Below, piece after piece: positions 7,760 through 15,840 of a stretch of DNA of 64,000 nucleotides (positions are counted from its first letter, which is position 1; each line of letters begins with the position of its first letter). A model generated the notes under the pieces. That model saw nothing but the letters and a program-made list of their open reading frames with translations, was not told the DNA's origin and did not search any database. This DNA comes from Methylobacillus flagellatus (GTDB taxonomy: Bacteria > Pseudomonadota > Gammaproteobacteria > Burkholderiales > Methylophilaceae), in contig NZ_SCOU01000004.1 in NCBI RefSeq assembly GCF_005502435.1, positions 62,001 through 126,000 of the forward strand, read 5' to 3'. The translations under genes were made by a program, and so were the position numbers.

Positions 7760-7819
7760 GCCTAACCCATCATTCAAGCGGGACACGCTAAAGCGTGCCC
7801 CTTAATTCAAACGTTGGGC
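7760..7819 (+). repeat. attC site 3
   Basis: GCCTAAC (7760-7766) and GTTGGGC (7813-7819) are exact matches to the cores. The 60-bp element has a perfect inner hairpin (GGACACGCT/AGCGTGCCC region) and the shared TTCAAGCGGG / CCCCTTAATTCAAAC arms. Confidence 0.92.
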
Positions 7820-7832
7820 ACAGGAAAAGCAA

Positions 7833-8555
7833 ATGCATTTGATACGTTCCTGCTTGGCTATAGTTCTTGCTGTCTGTATTGGACCGGCCGCGCTTGCTGG
7901 CGAAACCCGAAGCAAGGATCCGATAAAACACATCGGCGTGTATGTGACGCCGTATTACTCAGCGGCCCTTACACCTGAAGGGACGCCAGAAGTAGCCGTC
8001 GCACGAGAGTTCGACGCCCGGCTAGCCTCGAATATGCGGGAAGATATCGTTGCGGTCCGCGATGCGCTTCAAGCTAAACCACAACTGATTACGCCAATGA
8101 CATTCATGGTTCTGGCGATAAGACTTTACGATGTCGGTCTGCGCGATGAATCAGTATTCTGGTTCTATGTGGCAAAGAACCGTTATTTCACTATGGTGGA
8201 TGTATTGAATATGAAAGCCCCCGGTCTCTCGGGTGTATCGGTGGCAGTTAGGGACTTCGCCGTTCTAGCTGGGCCCTTCATCAACAGCTACGCATTCTGT
8301 GACTTTGCCAAGCAGGAGGCAGCGGCCCTAAAGGCTATCGATTGGGTCGAAAATTATCCGTATGAAGGGCTCTTCATGGAACAGCTTCCGTCGCTACCGG
8401 GCGACCGGGCCGAGAACTTGAAGAAGGCGATTGCTGGCATCAGAGAGGGGCAGGAGAAAGAGCGGGAGTACTTGGCTGACCCGAAGAATCGCGAAGAGAT
8501 GACAAAACAGCGAAAAGAGAACAACGTGCCCGAGCAATACTGCTGGAGCACATGA
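7833..8555 (+). CDS. Exported cassette protein, unknown function
   Basis: 240 residues beginning 13 bases after the attC core. The signal peptide is MHLIRSCLAIVLAVCIGPAALAG. The mature chain is mainly helical (ITPMTFMVLAIRLYDVGLRDESVFWFYVAKNRYF, which resembles helical-repeat packing of Sel1/TPR-like proteins without clear repeats), and the C-terminal region is very charged (EGQEKEREYLADPKNREEMTKQRKENN) and ends with QYCWST. Composition is nearer to the chromosome average than the following gene. No attC lies between it and the next gene, so the two share one cassette. The function is unknown. Confidence 0.72.
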   Translation: MHLIRSCLAIVLAVCIGPAALAGETRSKDPIKHIGVYVTPYYSAALTPEGTPEVAVAREFDARLASNMREDIVAVRDALQAKPQLITPMTFMVLAIRLYDVGLRDESVFWFYVAKNRYFTMVDVLNMKAPGLSGVSVAVRDFAVLAGPFINSYAFCDFAKQEAAALKAIDWVENYPYEGLFMEQLPSLPGDRAENLKKAIAGIREGQEKEREYLADPKNREEMTKQRKENNVPEQYCWST

Positions 8556-8596
8556 GCCCGCCGGTGAACGCGGGCATTAGCCATTTAGGAAATTAA

Positions 8597-9025
8597 ATGG
8601 ATTTACGAAATTTCATAAAAGAAACATTGGTGCAAATCGCTCAAGGAATTGATGATGCAAGCCAAGCACTTGAAGGTTCAACAGCCATCGTTAATCCGCG
8701 AAATGTAATTGGGGCTCATGGAACAAATGACGCAAAGGTATATGGTTACGTTGCTGAAGATAAAAACATGCGCCAAGCTGTACAAAGTATAAATTTTGAT
8801 GTTGCTGTTTCTGTTGCTCAAGGCACAGAAACTAAAGGCGGCGTTGGGTTAATGGTAGGTGTGGTTGCTCTTGGTAGCCAAGGCAAAAGTGATGCCTCAA
8901 ACACCTCTCAATCTCGTATTCAGTTCACAATCCCTATGGTTCTACCAACACAAAAAATGGCTAACCCATCCATCAAGCGGGACGCGTTAAAACGCGCCCC
9001 TTATGTCAAACGTTATGTACATTGA
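8597..9025 (+). CDS. Small cassette protein resembling the trypco2 family
   Basis: 142 residues as read; the core is about residues 1-118. The pattern is an N-terminal helix (LRNFIKETLVQIAQGIDDAS) followed by a beta sandwich-like half (INFDVAVSVAQGTETKGGVGLMVGVVALGSQGKS, then RIQFTIPMVLP). This recalls small 'trypco2' (trypsin co-occurring) type domains found with conflict systems, but the assignment is tentative. The last 22 or so residues are translated attC site 4, and the stop lies in the next cassette, so the native stop appears lost or this is the normal cassette junction. ATG 8597 follows AGGAAATTAA, a reasonable ribosome site. Confidence 0.62.
   Translation: MDLRNFIKETLVQIAQGIDDASQALEGSTAIVNPRNVIGAHGTNDAKVYGYVAEDKNMRQAVQSINFDVAVSVAQGTETKGGVGLMVGVVALGSQGKSDASNTSQSRIQFTIPMVLPTQKMANPSIKRDALKRAPYVKRYVH
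8959..9018 (+). repeat. attC site 4 (core mismatches)
   Basis: GGCTAAC (8959-8965) and GTTATGT (9012-9018) each deviate at one position from the core consensus, but the whole 60-bp body is nearly the same as site 3, with an inner GACGCGTT/AACGCGCC hairpin. Confidence 0.8.
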
Positions 9026-9830
9026 ACCTATGCCTCAATTGGATAGTGAAGAAAACCCGTTAGAGCTTGCTTTGAGACTAGCTGCTGATGCGCCGGCATA
9101 TCGCCCCGACTTCTACAGAGCGCTGCTTGACTCAACCGTCTTTATTTTGGGTCACTCTGACGGCTCATATATGGGGGAGAAAACCTTGGACACTGGGGAG
9201 GAAGTCTCTATCCAAAATTGGACTCGTGCAGACGGGTCGCCAGTGATTCCCTTTTTTAGCTCGCTTCATTCTCTGCAAAAGGCGATTGATGAAGAAGTCA
9301 CTTATATGGCGCTTCCTGCCAAGTCGCTCTTCGAAATGACACGGGGGGCAACTTTGATGCTGAACCCGAAACTCGCTTATGGAAAAGAGTTTTTCCCAAA
9401 TGAAATTGAGGCGCTGCTGTCTTATGAAATTAATCGACTTCCAGAGCAACGCGTAACTAAAAAGGCGACTCAAGTCTTGTTAGGACAGCCTGCGAACTAC
9501 CCCGAAAAGATGGTCGACTCTTTGACATTGCTTTTCTCGAAACGAGAGAATGTAAAGGCTGCATACCTGACCCTTATGCACGATCCGTCTAATGATGAAA
9601 AGCCACATCTTGTGGTTGGAGTTGAGGCAGACGGCGATATCGAATCTGTGATTCGGGAAGCTGGAGTGGTCGCCGGGGATACGTCGCCAAACGGCGAGCC
9701 TGTTGATTTATACCGTGTTGCACGAGACGAGAAGGGATTGAGCGAGTACTTCTTGCGTGAGGTAAAGCCTTTCTATGAACGTCGATGGGGAAGTAAGCTT
9801 AAATCTTTCTTCGGTATTGGCCGTGCATAA
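9015..9830 (+). CDS. SseB-family protein
   Basis: About 271 residues. The N-terminal half has the SseB pattern (NPLELALRLAADAPAYRPDFYRALLDS then VFILG, with PVIPFFSSL.SLQKAI and LNP...GKEF.P.EI). The C-terminal half (residues 150-250) fits the SseB C-terminal domain (LTLLFSKRENVKAAYLTLM, HLVVGVEAD). E. coli SseB affects serine sensitivity; the biochemical role of the family is not known. A start at 9003 would lie in the previous cassette's attC, so ATG 9015, three bases after the recombination point, or ATG 9030 is preferred. This is the last cassette, followed by a broken attC. Confidence 0.82.
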   Translation: MYIEPMPQLDSEENPLELALRLAADAPAYRPDFYRALLDSTVFILGHSDGSYMGEKTLDTGEEVSIQNWTRADGSPVIPFFSSLHSLQKAIDEEVTYMALPAKSLFEMTRGATLMLNPKLAYGKEFFPNEIEALLSYEINRLPEQRVTKKATQVLLGQPANYPEKMVDSLTLLFSKRENVKAAYLTLMHDPSNDEKPHLVVGVEADGDIESVIREAGVVAGDTSPNGEPVDLYRVARDEKGLSEYFLREVKPFYERRWGSKLKSFFGIGRA

Positions 9831-9845
9831 CATCTCGGTCAAGCA
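9825..9845 (+). repeat. Truncated attC (left half), array end
   Basis: GCATAAC followed by ATCTCGGTCAAGC resembles the left arms of sites 1, 3 and 4 (TAAC, then ATC, then TCAAGC), but no right arm with GTTRRRY follows. It marks the right edge of the array. Confidence 0.55.
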
Positions 9846-9850
9846 AGTGT

Positions 9851-9941
9851 AGGGCGCAATAACCACCGGGCATTGCGCCGTATTCCTCTCATTCATTTTG
9901 ATATGCCACTCCGGCGCAATACGCTTTGCTATTGCGTCCTA
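9851..9941. repeat. Pair of REP-like palindromes
   Basis: GGCGCAAT (9853-9860)/ATTGCGCC (9872-9879) and GGCGCAAT (9913-9920)/ATTGCGTC (9931-9938) form two related hairpins flanked by TAGGGC and GTCCTA. This palindrome type (TAGGGCGCAATA...) is known as an intergenic repeat in several betaproteobacteria. Confidence 0.7.
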
Positions 9942-9982
9942 CGAAATACCACGAAGTACCGCTTGGCTTAAGTTCTGAATGC

Positions 9983-10017
9983 AAAAAGGGCATGCACCAG
10001 CGGTACATGCCCTTTCC
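9983..10017 (-). terminator. Rho-independent terminator of sodB
   Basis: AAAGGGCATG (9985-9994) and CATGCCCTTT (10006-10015) form a 10-bp stem. On the minus strand it is followed by TTTTT, 45 bases past the sodB stop. Confidence 0.85.
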
Positions 10018-10060
10018 GTTTCTTACTCAGGCGACCTTGCCGCACCGCCTGTTGTGTCAC

Positions 10061-10642
10061 TTAAGCCGCGAAGTTAGCCGCAACGAAGTCCCAGTTCACA
10101 ATGGTCCAGAACTCTTCGGCGTACTTGGCGCGCGCATTGCGGTAATCCACGTAGTAAGCGTGTTCCCATACGTCGATGGTCAGCAGTGGGGTCTGGCCGC
10201 TGGTGAGCGGGGTGCCGGCGTTGCTGGTGCTTTCCAGGCTCAGCGAGCCGTCCTTGTTCTTTACCAACCATGCCCAGCCGGAACCGAAGGTGGTGATGGC
10301 TTTTTGCGTGAATTGCTTCTTGAATTCGTCGAAGGAGCCGAAGGCCTTGTCGATGGCGGCTGCCAGTTCGCCGCTTGGAGCGCCGCCGCCGTTAGGCTTG
10401 AGGCCGTTCCAGTAGAAGGTGTGGTTCCATACTTGCGCGGCGTTGTTGAAGATGCCGCCGGAGGATTTCAGCACGATCTCTTCCAGGGTGGCGTTCTCGA
10501 ACTCGGTGCCCTTGATCAGGTTGTTCAGGTTGGTGACATAGGTCTGGTGATGCTTGCCGTAGTGGAAGTCGATGGTTTCGGCAGAGATGACCGGGGCCAG
10601 TGCGTCTTTTGCATACGGCAGGGGTGGCAGGGTGTGTTCCAT
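10061..10642 (-). CDS. sodB: Superoxide dismutase, Fe type
   Basis: 193 residues, typical of cytoplasmic iron SOD. The four metal ligands are visible: His27 ([11 protein letters not shown]), His74 ([11 protein letters not shown]), and Asp157 and His161 in [13 protein letters not shown]. The [14 protein letters not shown] and GSGWAWLV blocks with a Gln at position 70 are typical of the Fe rather than the Mn enzyme. It converts superoxide to peroxide and oxygen. The ATG is preceded by TGTGAGGATC. It is a single gene with its own terminator; no iron box was recognised upstream. Confidence 0.97.
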   Translation of the reverse strand: MEHTLPPLPYAKDALAPVISAETIDFHYGKHHQTYVTNLNNLIKGTEFENATLEEIVLKSSGGIFNNAAQVWNHTFYWNGLKPNGGGAPSGELAAAIDKAFGSFDEFKKQFTQKAITTFGSGWAWLVKNKDGSLSLESTSNAGTPLTSGQTPLLTIDVWEHAYYVDYRNARAKYAEEFWTIVNWDFVAANFAA

Positions 10643-10733
10643 TGAAGATCCTCACAAATGTTAAATAATCAGGTAAATCCCGGGCTAGCGTTGCGACTAC
10701 CGCTTTGTTAAATATTTTGCCACAGAATACAGG

Positions 10734-10756
10734 CAGGCAAACCGCTAGTTTGCCTG
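10734..10756. other. 9-bp-stem hairpin upstream of sodB
   Basis: CAGGCAAAC (10734-10742) and GTTTGCCTG (10748-10756) form a perfect stem with a 5-base loop and no T run. It lies 92 bases upstream of the sodB start, possibly at or beyond the promoter. The rest of the 10643-11053 gap holds only the 15-bp repeat array and no credible gene. Confidence 0.5.
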
Positions 10757-10900
10757 GCCGCACACAACATGCAGCGCGTGCCAGCCTTATAGCTGGTGGC
10801 GACAGGCCGTTATTTCAACGCTTAAAGCTAGAAGTAGTGGGCGGGTCATGCAGCATGGCCCATACCCAGATTGCCACAACAACGTGTCATTCAATGTGTG

Positions 10901-11035
10901 GCCAGCGACATACAGGCCAGTGATATGCAGGCCAGTGATATGCAGGCCAGTGATATGCAGGCCAGTGATATGCAGGCCAGTGATATGCAGGCCAGTGATA
11001 TGCAGGCCAGTGATATGCAGGCCAGTGATATGCAG
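10901..11035. repeat. 15-bp tandem repeat (8 perfect copies plus 1 imperfect)
   Basis: GCCAGTGATATGCAG is repeated without any change eight times (10916-11035), after one divergent copy GCCAGCGACATACAG (10901-10915). Being a multiple of three, it is open in most frames (ASDMQ, GLHIT, ISLAC), which explains the several repetitive frames; none has a ribosome site or a sensible neighbour. It lies just after the xerC stop. Confidence 0.97.
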
Positions 11036-11053
11036 GCCCACAATGGCAGGAGC

Positions 11054-11959
11054 TTATTTCTTGCGTGCGCGTGGGTGCGCCGCATCGTACACCTTGGCCA
11101 GGTGGTGAAAATCCAGGTGCGTATACACCTGCGTGGTGCTGATGTTGGCGTGGCCCAGCATCTCCTGCACGGCGCGCAGGTCACCGCTGGATTGCAGCAC
11201 ATGGCTGGCAAAGCTGTGGCGCAGCATGTGCGGGTGCAGGTCGATGTTGATGCCTTGCTTGAGGGCCCATTCCTTGAGGCGGTATTGCACCGAGCGGCCG
11301 GTCAGGCGTTTGCCGCGCTGATTGATGAACATGGCCTGCTCCGCAGGCGGGCACATCAGGCTGCGCGCTGTGAGCCAGCGCTGGATGGCGCTGATGGCGT
11401 GGCTGCCCACCGGCACGATGCGGGTTTTGTTGCCTTTGCCGGTGACCACCAGCGTGGCATTGCTGCTGTCGAGCGCGTTGAGGTTGAGCCCCACCAGCTC
11501 GGAAAGACGCAGGCCTGAGGAATACAACAGTTCCAGCATGGCGCGGTCGCGCAGACTCAGCGCGTCGTCACCTTGTATCTCCACCAGCATCACCGCCTGA
11601 TCCGCCGACAGTGCCTGTGGTAGCGGCTTGGCGGCTTTGGGTGCGCGCAGGCCGGTGCACGGGTTGTCCGTCATGCCGTGACGTTCCCCCAGGTAATGGA
11701 AGAAACCGCGCCAGGCGGACAGGGTGCGGGCGATGGAGCGGCTGCCCATGCCGCGACCATGCAGCGTGGCGATGTGGCGACGTATGTGGTTCACGGTCAG
11801 CTGCGTCAGGCCTGGTTTGACCGGTTGATCCTCCAGCAGGCTGAACAGCAGCTTGAGGTCGCGTGCGTAATGCGTGCAGGTAAGCTGACTCAGGCCGCGC
11901 TCATGCCGCAGATGGCTGAGGTAGGCCTCCAAGTAAGCATGCTGCGCGTCGGTGCTCAT
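11054..11959 (-). CDS. xerC: Tyrosine recombinase XerC
   Basis: 301 residues, standard for XerC, which with XerD resolves chromosome dimers at dif. It has an N-terminal SAM-like DNA-binding domain (residues 1-100), then the catalytic domain with the conserved arginine near residue 150 (SSGLRLSEL), lysine in GKGNKTR, His244-x2-Arg247 (HMLRH), His270 (LGHANISTT) and the nucleophile Tyr279. It lacks the extra insert that marks integron integrases, so it is not the integrase of the nearby cassette array. It is the last gene of the dapF-DUF484-xerC group, 58 bases after the DUF484 gene. Confidence 0.96.
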   Translation of the reverse strand: MSTDAQHAYLEAYLSHLRHERGLSQLTCTHYARDLKLLFSLLEDQPVKPGLTQLTVNHIRRHIATLHGRGMGSRSIARTLSAWRGFFHYLGERHGMTDNPCTGLRAPKAAKPLPQALSADQAVMLVEIQGDDALSLRDRAMLELLYSSGLRLSELVGLNLNALDSSNATLVVTGKGNKTRIVPVGSHAISAIQRWLTARSLMCPPAEQAMFINQRGKRLTGRSVQYRLKEWALKQGINIDLHPHMLRHSFASHVLQSSGDLRAVQEMLGHANISTTQVYTHLDFHHLAKVYDAAHPRARKK

Positions 11960-12017
11960 GGCGTAAGGGCTTCAGTCTATCGGTCAGCAAATCAATCGGC
12001 GAGCTAGCCTGGCATCG

Positions 12018-12701
12018 CTAAGGCAGGTGCGAGATCAGCGCGGCGCTGACCAGCTCGCCGATGCGTTTGAGGTATAGCGTGCCCATGCCGCTGTAGAAGC
12101 GCTCGGCGTCCGGCGCGGCCAGCGCCAGCAGGCCGAACACACGCTCGCCACGCAGGCTGATCAGCGCGCAGGAGAGCGGTGTGGCATCGGCCGGGAACAT
12201 GCCAGGCAGGGCGACAGGTGGCAAGGGGCCGCAGTAGGGGGCCTTCTGGCTGCTGGCCCATTCGCGCAATTCCGCCGGGCAGGGGCGCAGCGCCGGGTGG
12301 CTGCTATGCACGCTGGTGCTGTCGCTCCACAACTGGATGCCCACGTAGGGGATCTTGAAATCTTCCAGTAGGCTGACCTGCATCAGTTGCAGCAGCACGG
12401 CAAAATTGTCCGAGGCCAGCAGGCCCAGACTGAGCCTGTGCACCTTGTCGCTGATGCTGTCGTTCTCTTCACCGAAGCGCATCAGTTCCGCGAGGCGCGC
12501 TTCCAGCACGCGGATCTTGTCGCGCTGTGCCAGTTGCTGGCGCTCTGCCAGGGAAACCGTGCCGCTGCCATGCTGGCTGGGCAGGTACATATCGGCCAGC
12601 AGCGCCTGATGGCGCTCAAAGAACTGCGGGTTCTGCTGCAGGTAAGCGCTGACTTCGGCCTCCATGCTGATGTCGCTGTCTGTTGCGTTGTGTTCTTGCA
12701 T
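12018..12701 (-). CDS. DUF484 family protein
   Basis: About 227 residues, soluble, with an N-terminal helical segment (EAEVSAYLQQNPQFFERHQALLADMYLP, the DUF484 signature) and a GAF-like C-terminal half (VGIQLW, then GLLALAAPDAERFYSGMGTLYLKRIGELVSAAL). The family is found between dapF and xerC in many proteobacteria, exactly as here, but its function is not known. The start is set at ATG 12701 because AAGGAC lies 6 bases before it; an in-frame ATG at 12716 has none. Confidence 0.9.
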   Translation of the reverse strand: MQEHNATDSDISMEAEVSAYLQQNPQFFERHQALLADMYLPSQHGSGTVSLAERQQLAQRDKIRVLEARLAELMRFGEENDSISDKVHRLSLGLLASDNFAVLLQLMQVSLLEDFKIPYVGIQLWSDSTSVHSSHPALRPCPAELREWASSQKAPYCGPLPPVALPGMFPADATPLSCALISLRGERVFGLLALAAPDAERFYSGMGTLYLKRIGELVSAALISHLP

Positions 12702-12740
12702 TGTTAAGTCCTTCATCTGTGCCGTTATGGGGGCGCTGGA

Positions 12741-13601
12741 TCAGCGCACCGGCGTGGTCTGGCTGAACAGGGCGGTGTCGAACTCGCCCTCGAATACGGT
12801 CACGGCCGGGCCGGTCATCATCACCGGCTGGCCCGGGCCGGCCCAGTCTATGGTGAGGTCGCCACCACGTGTGCTCACCGTGACCGGCGAGGTCAGTAGG
12901 CCCAACTGGATACCCGCCACCACGGCGGCGCAGGCGCCCGTGCCGCAGGCCAGCGTCTCGCCGCTGCCGCGCTCGAACACACGCAGGCGGATGTGCTGAG
13001 GCTGCACCACCTGCATGAAGCCCGCGTTCACATGTTGCGGAAAGCGCGGGTGCGCTTCGATCTGCGGGCCTTGCGTGGCCACCGGGGCGGTGTCTACATC
13101 GTCCACTACTTGCACTGCATGCGGGTTGCCCATGGAAACAGTGCTGATCATCACGGTCGCATCGGTGAGCGCCAGCGCATATTGCCCGGCCAGTGTGTCG
13201 CTGATGAACGGGATCTCGGCAGGGGCGAAGCGCGGTGCGCCCATGTTCACGGTGACCAGGCCGTTCTGCTCCAGCCTGGGCTGGATGATGCCGGAGGCGG
13301 TTTGCACCACGATCTGCGGTTTTTGCGTCAACCCCTGTTCGTGCACGAAGCGCACGAAACAGCGCGCGCCATTGCCGCATTGCTCCACTTCGCCGCCATC
13401 AGCGTTGAAGATGCGGTAGCGAAAATCCACGTCGGCAGCATCGGCCGGTTCGACCAGTAACAGTTGGTCGAAGCCGATGCCGAACTGGCGGTGGGCCAGC
13501 AGACGGATCTGCGCCGGCTGCAGGGCGATGGTTTGCGAGCAGGCGTCGATGACCATGAAGTCATTGCCCAGGCCGTGCATCTTGCTGAAACGGATTTTCA
13601 T
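12741..13601 (-). CDS. dapF: Diaminopimelate epimerase
   Basis: 286 residues from ATG 13601 ([15 protein letters not shown]), the classic N terminus; the frame is open another 36 codons upstream but those lie in the intergenic segment. The two active-site cysteines are in NGARCF and ACGTGACA, the pair that abstracts and donates the alpha proton when LL-DAP is turned into meso-DAP for lysine and peptidoglycan. It is followed by the DUF484 gene and xerC, and preceded by a lipid A acyltransferase gene 34 bases away, all read leftward. Confidence 0.97.
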   Translation of the reverse strand: MKIRFSKMHGLGNDFMVIDACSQTIALQPAQIRLLAHRQFGIGFDQLLLVEPADAADVDFRYRIFNADGGEVEQCGNGARCFVRFVHEQGLTQKPQIVVQTASGIIQPRLEQNGLVTVNMGAPRFAPAEIPFISDTLAGQYALALTDATVMISTVSMGNPHAVQVVDDVDTAPVATQGPQIEAHPRFPQHVNAGFMQVVQPQHIRLRVFERGSGETLACGTGACAAVVAGIQLGLLTSPVTVSTRGGDLTIDWAGPGQPVMMTGPAVTVFEGEFDTALFSQTTPVR

Positions 13602-13635
13602 GATGTCATGCTTGTATCTGAATTGAGGAGCGGGC

Positions 13636-14457
13636 TCAAGGTTTTTTGAACCGACGGTAGTTCCACAGGTATTGCTCAGGCTTGCTACGCACCAGTTGCT
13701 CGACGGCATCGTTGATGCCTTGCGGGCTGAGGTCGCCGGTCAGTGGCTGCAAATGCAGTACAAAGCCGCGACCCCAACTCAGGCGTTCGCCGAATACCAG
13801 GATGGTGTCCACGTTGGGCAGTTGTGCCAACTTGCTGGCCAGTGTCATGGTGTAGGCGGGGTAATCGAAAAAGCGCGCCCACACGCCTTCGTCCTTTTCC
13901 GGTACCTGGTCAGGCAGCACGCCGATGGCTTCGCCACGCTTGAGGCTGCGCATCAGTTCACGTATACCGCCCAAGGTGGTCGGCACCTGACGCATCTGGC
14001 CGCGATTGCGGCCCAGTGCGGTCAGGCGTTGCAGCCAGGGCTGGCGTGGCGGACGGAACAGCACATTGATGGGGTGACGTGCCGCGTAGTAGCGTGCGGT
14101 GATCTCGTAACAGCCCAGGTGCGGCGTCAGGAACACGATGCCGCGCTTTGCCGCATGGGCGGCTTCCACATGCTCCCAGCCATGCACCTGTTTCACCCAA
14201 CCCAGCACTTGTTCGGCCGGGCGGAACCAGATGGCGAAGGTCTCCATCAGACCTTTGCCGGTCTCGCTGGTGCTGAGACGCATGAGCCGACGACTGGCTG
14301 CGCTGGTGGTGGTGATGTTGGCGATGCGGATGTTGCTGCGTGCACGTCGCCGGAACTTTTTCGAGCTCAGACGCATCATCCATCCAGCTACAACGCCTGC
14401 TGCGTGGATCGCAGGCAGTGGCAGGCGGGAGAATGCACGGAATAAAAGCTCAAGCAT
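13636..14457 (-). CDS. Lipid A biosynthesis acyltransferase (LpxL/LpxM/HtrB family)
   Basis: About 273 residues with an N-terminal hydrophobic anchor ([25 protein letters not shown]). It has the catalytic HX4E box (HLGCYE), the downstream [12 protein letters not shown] segment, and [18 protein letters not shown] followed by [11 protein letters not shown], as in HtrB-type enzymes that add secondary acyl chains to Kdo2-lipid IVA at the inner membrane. I cannot tell LpxL from LpxM/LpxP by eye. ATG 14457 is used; a TTG at 14472 is in frame. It is divergent from metK across 131 bases and probably the first gene of the dapF group. Confidence 0.92.
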   Translation of the reverse strand: MLELLFRAFSRLPLPAIHAAGVVAGWMMRLSSKKFRRRARSNIRIANITTTSAASRRLMRLSTSETGKGLMETFAIWFRPAEQVLGWVKQVHGWEHVEAAHAAKRGIVFLTPHLGCYEITARYYAARHPINVLFRPPRQPWLQRLTALGRNRGQMRQVPTTLGGIRELMRSLKRGEAIGVLPDQVPEKDEGVWARFFDYPAYTMTLASKLAQLPNVDTILVFGERLSWGRGFVLHLQPLTGDLSPQGINDAVEQLVRSKPEQYLWNYRRFKKP

Positions 14458-14588
14458 GAATATCTTTTGCAAAACTTGCGACTTTGCTATTCTACCCAGT
14501 CTTTTTGGTCAAGTCTTTTACCAGCCCGTCCATCGGGGTCGCGGAAGCGCTTGAAACTGCACACGCTTAACGCTACAAGATTGTTTTA

Positions 14589-15764
14589 ATGAACGAATAT
14601 CTATTTACTTCCGAATCGGTTTCCGAGGGTCACCCGGATAAAGTGGCGGACCAGATCTCCGATGCCATCCTGGATGCCATCCTGGCGCAGGACCCCTATG
14701 CCCGTGTGGCTGCTGAAACGCTGGTGACCACTGGTCTGGTGATCCTGGCGGGTGAGATCACCACCAAGGCGCAAGTGGATTACGCCCGAGTGGCGCGTGA
14801 CACCATACGCCGCATCGGCTATGCCGACCCCACGCTGCGTTTCGATGCCGACGGTTGCTCGGTGCATGTGTGCTACGGTCAGCAAAGCCCCAACATCGCA
14901 CAAGGCGTGGACCGCGCGTCTGACGATTACCTGAATCAGGGTGCTGGGGATCAGGGCCTGATGTTCGGTTATGCCTGCGATGAAACACCTACCCTGATGC
15001 CTTTGCCTTTGTACCTTTCGCATCGTCTGGTCGAACGTCAGTCGCAACTGCGCAAGGATGGCCGTCTACCCTGGCTGCGTCCCGATGCCAAGAGCCAGGT
15101 CACGGTCAAGTATGTGGACGGCAAGCCGTTCTCCATCGACACCGTGGTGCTGTCCACCCAGCATAGCCCGGAGTTCAGCTCCGACGCCAAGCAGGAAGAG
15201 CTGCGTGCACTGGTCATCGAACACATCATCAAGCCGGTGCTGCCAGCCGAGCTGATCAAGGGCGATATCCAGTATCTGGTCAACCCCACCGGTTGTTTCG
15301 AGATCGGTGGCCCGCACGGCGATGCCGGCCTCACCGGCCGCAAGATCATCGTGGATACCTACGGCGGTGCCGCACCGCATGGTGGCGGCGCATTCTCGGG
15401 CAAGGACCCGTCCAAGGTGGACCGTTCGGCGGCCTACGCTGCCCGCTACGTGGCCAAGAACATCGTGGCGGCCGGTCTGGCGCAACATTGTCTGGTGCAG
15501 GTGTCGTATGCGATCGGCGTGGCCAAGCCAACGTCCATCATGGTGGAAACCTATGGCACCGGCAAGGTGTCCGATGCCAGGCTGACCGAACTGGTGCAAG
15601 CGCATTTCGACTTGCGCCCCAAGGGCATCGTGCAAATGCTGGACCTGCTGCGTCCTATCTACAGCAAGACCGCCGCCTACGGTCACTTTGGCCGTGACGA
15701 GCCCGAGTTTACCTGGGAGGCGTTGGATAAAGCCTATGTATTAAAAGCTGCTGCAGGACTGTAA
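14589..15764 (+). CDS. metK: S-adenosylmethionine synthetase
   Basis: 391 residues. The N terminus [34 protein letters not shown], and the glycine-rich [19 protein letters not shown] are the MAT signatures for ATP, phosphate and metal binding. It makes SAM from methionine and ATP. It lies upstream of ahcY and metF in the same direction, together forming a methyl-cycle neighbourhood. A strong palindrome and a separate promoter follow it, so ahcY can be controlled on its own. There is only a weak ribosome binding sequence, and no SAM riboswitch was recognised in the 131-base leader region. Confidence 0.98.
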   Translation: MNEYLFTSESVSEGHPDKVADQISDAILDAILAQDPYARVAAETLVTTGLVILAGEITTKAQVDYARVARDTIRRIGYADPTLRFDADGCSVHVCYGQQSPNIAQGVDRASDDYLNQGAGDQGLMFGYACDETPTLMPLPLYLSHRLVERQSQLRKDGRLPWLRPDAKSQVTVKYVDGKPFSIDTVVLSTQHSPEFSSDAKQEELRALVIEHIIKPVLPAELIKGDIQYLVNPTGCFEIGGPHGDAGLTGRKIIVDTYGGAAPHGGGAFSGKDPSKVDRSAAYAARYVAKNIVAAGLAQHCLVQVSYAIGVAKPTSIMVETYGTGKVSDARLTELVQAHFDLRPKGIVQMLDLLRPIYSKTAAYGHFGRDEPEFTWEALDKAYVLKAAAGL

Positions 15765-15773
15765 TTCGCAAGG

Positions 15774-15807
15774 CCGCCAGGTCAGACCACATGGTCTGAC
15801 TTGGCGG
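15774..15807. other. Near-perfect 34-nt palindrome after metK
   Basis: CCGCCAGGTCAGACCA and TGGTCTGACTTGGCGG form a 16-base inverted repeat with one G-T pair, 10 bases after the metK stop. There is no T run, so it may act as an mRNA end-stabilising or weak termination structure. Its right arm contains the -35 box of the ahcY promoter. Confidence 0.75.
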
Positions 15808-15829
15808 GCAAGCAAACAAGCCTTATAAT
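15801..15829 (+). promoter_or_regulatory. Sigma-70 promoter of ahcY
   Basis: TTGGCG (15801-15806), a 17-base spacer and a perfect TATAAT (15824-15829) place the transcription start near 15836, just ahead of the riboswitch. Confidence 0.8.
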
Positions 15830-15840
15830 TCAATTATTAA

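Larger units (their letters stand above)
6498..9845 (+). mobile_element. Integron gene-cassette array without integrase (CALIN-like)
   Basis: Five small gene units are separated by attC-type sites at 6996-7052, 7238-7338, 7760-7819 and 8959-9018, all in the same orientation (RYYYAAC...GTTRRRY on the plus strand), plus an orphan core at 6498 and a left-half attC at 9825. Three sites share TAACCCATC...TCAAGCGG.. and CTTA..TCAAACGTT arms, the usual signature of a chromosomal cassette array. Cassettes are about 0.55, 0.29, 0.48 and 1.2 kb, plus a terminal SseB cassette. Several genes are AT-rich compared with the neighbouring housekeeping genes. No intI is visible in the window. Confidence 0.85.

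Noticed and set aside
8556..8596. Possible attC between the exported-protein and trypco2-like genes
   Set aside because: Only a CCCGC/GCGGG stem and an ATTAGCC are present; no RYYYAAC or GTTRRRY core pair.
10901..11041. 15-bp repeats considered as a CRISPR or as a repeat protein gene
   Set aside because: There are no spacers, and the frames have no ribosome site, start context or stable neighbouring gene.
11054..11959. xerC considered as the integron integrase
   Set aside because: Length, sequence and the dapF-DUF484-xerC order are those of the cellular XerC; the integrase-specific insert is missing.
14473..14588. SAM riboswitch before metK
   Set aside because: I found no conserved SAM-I, SAM-II or SAM-IV pattern in the leader; only weak promoter-like sequence.
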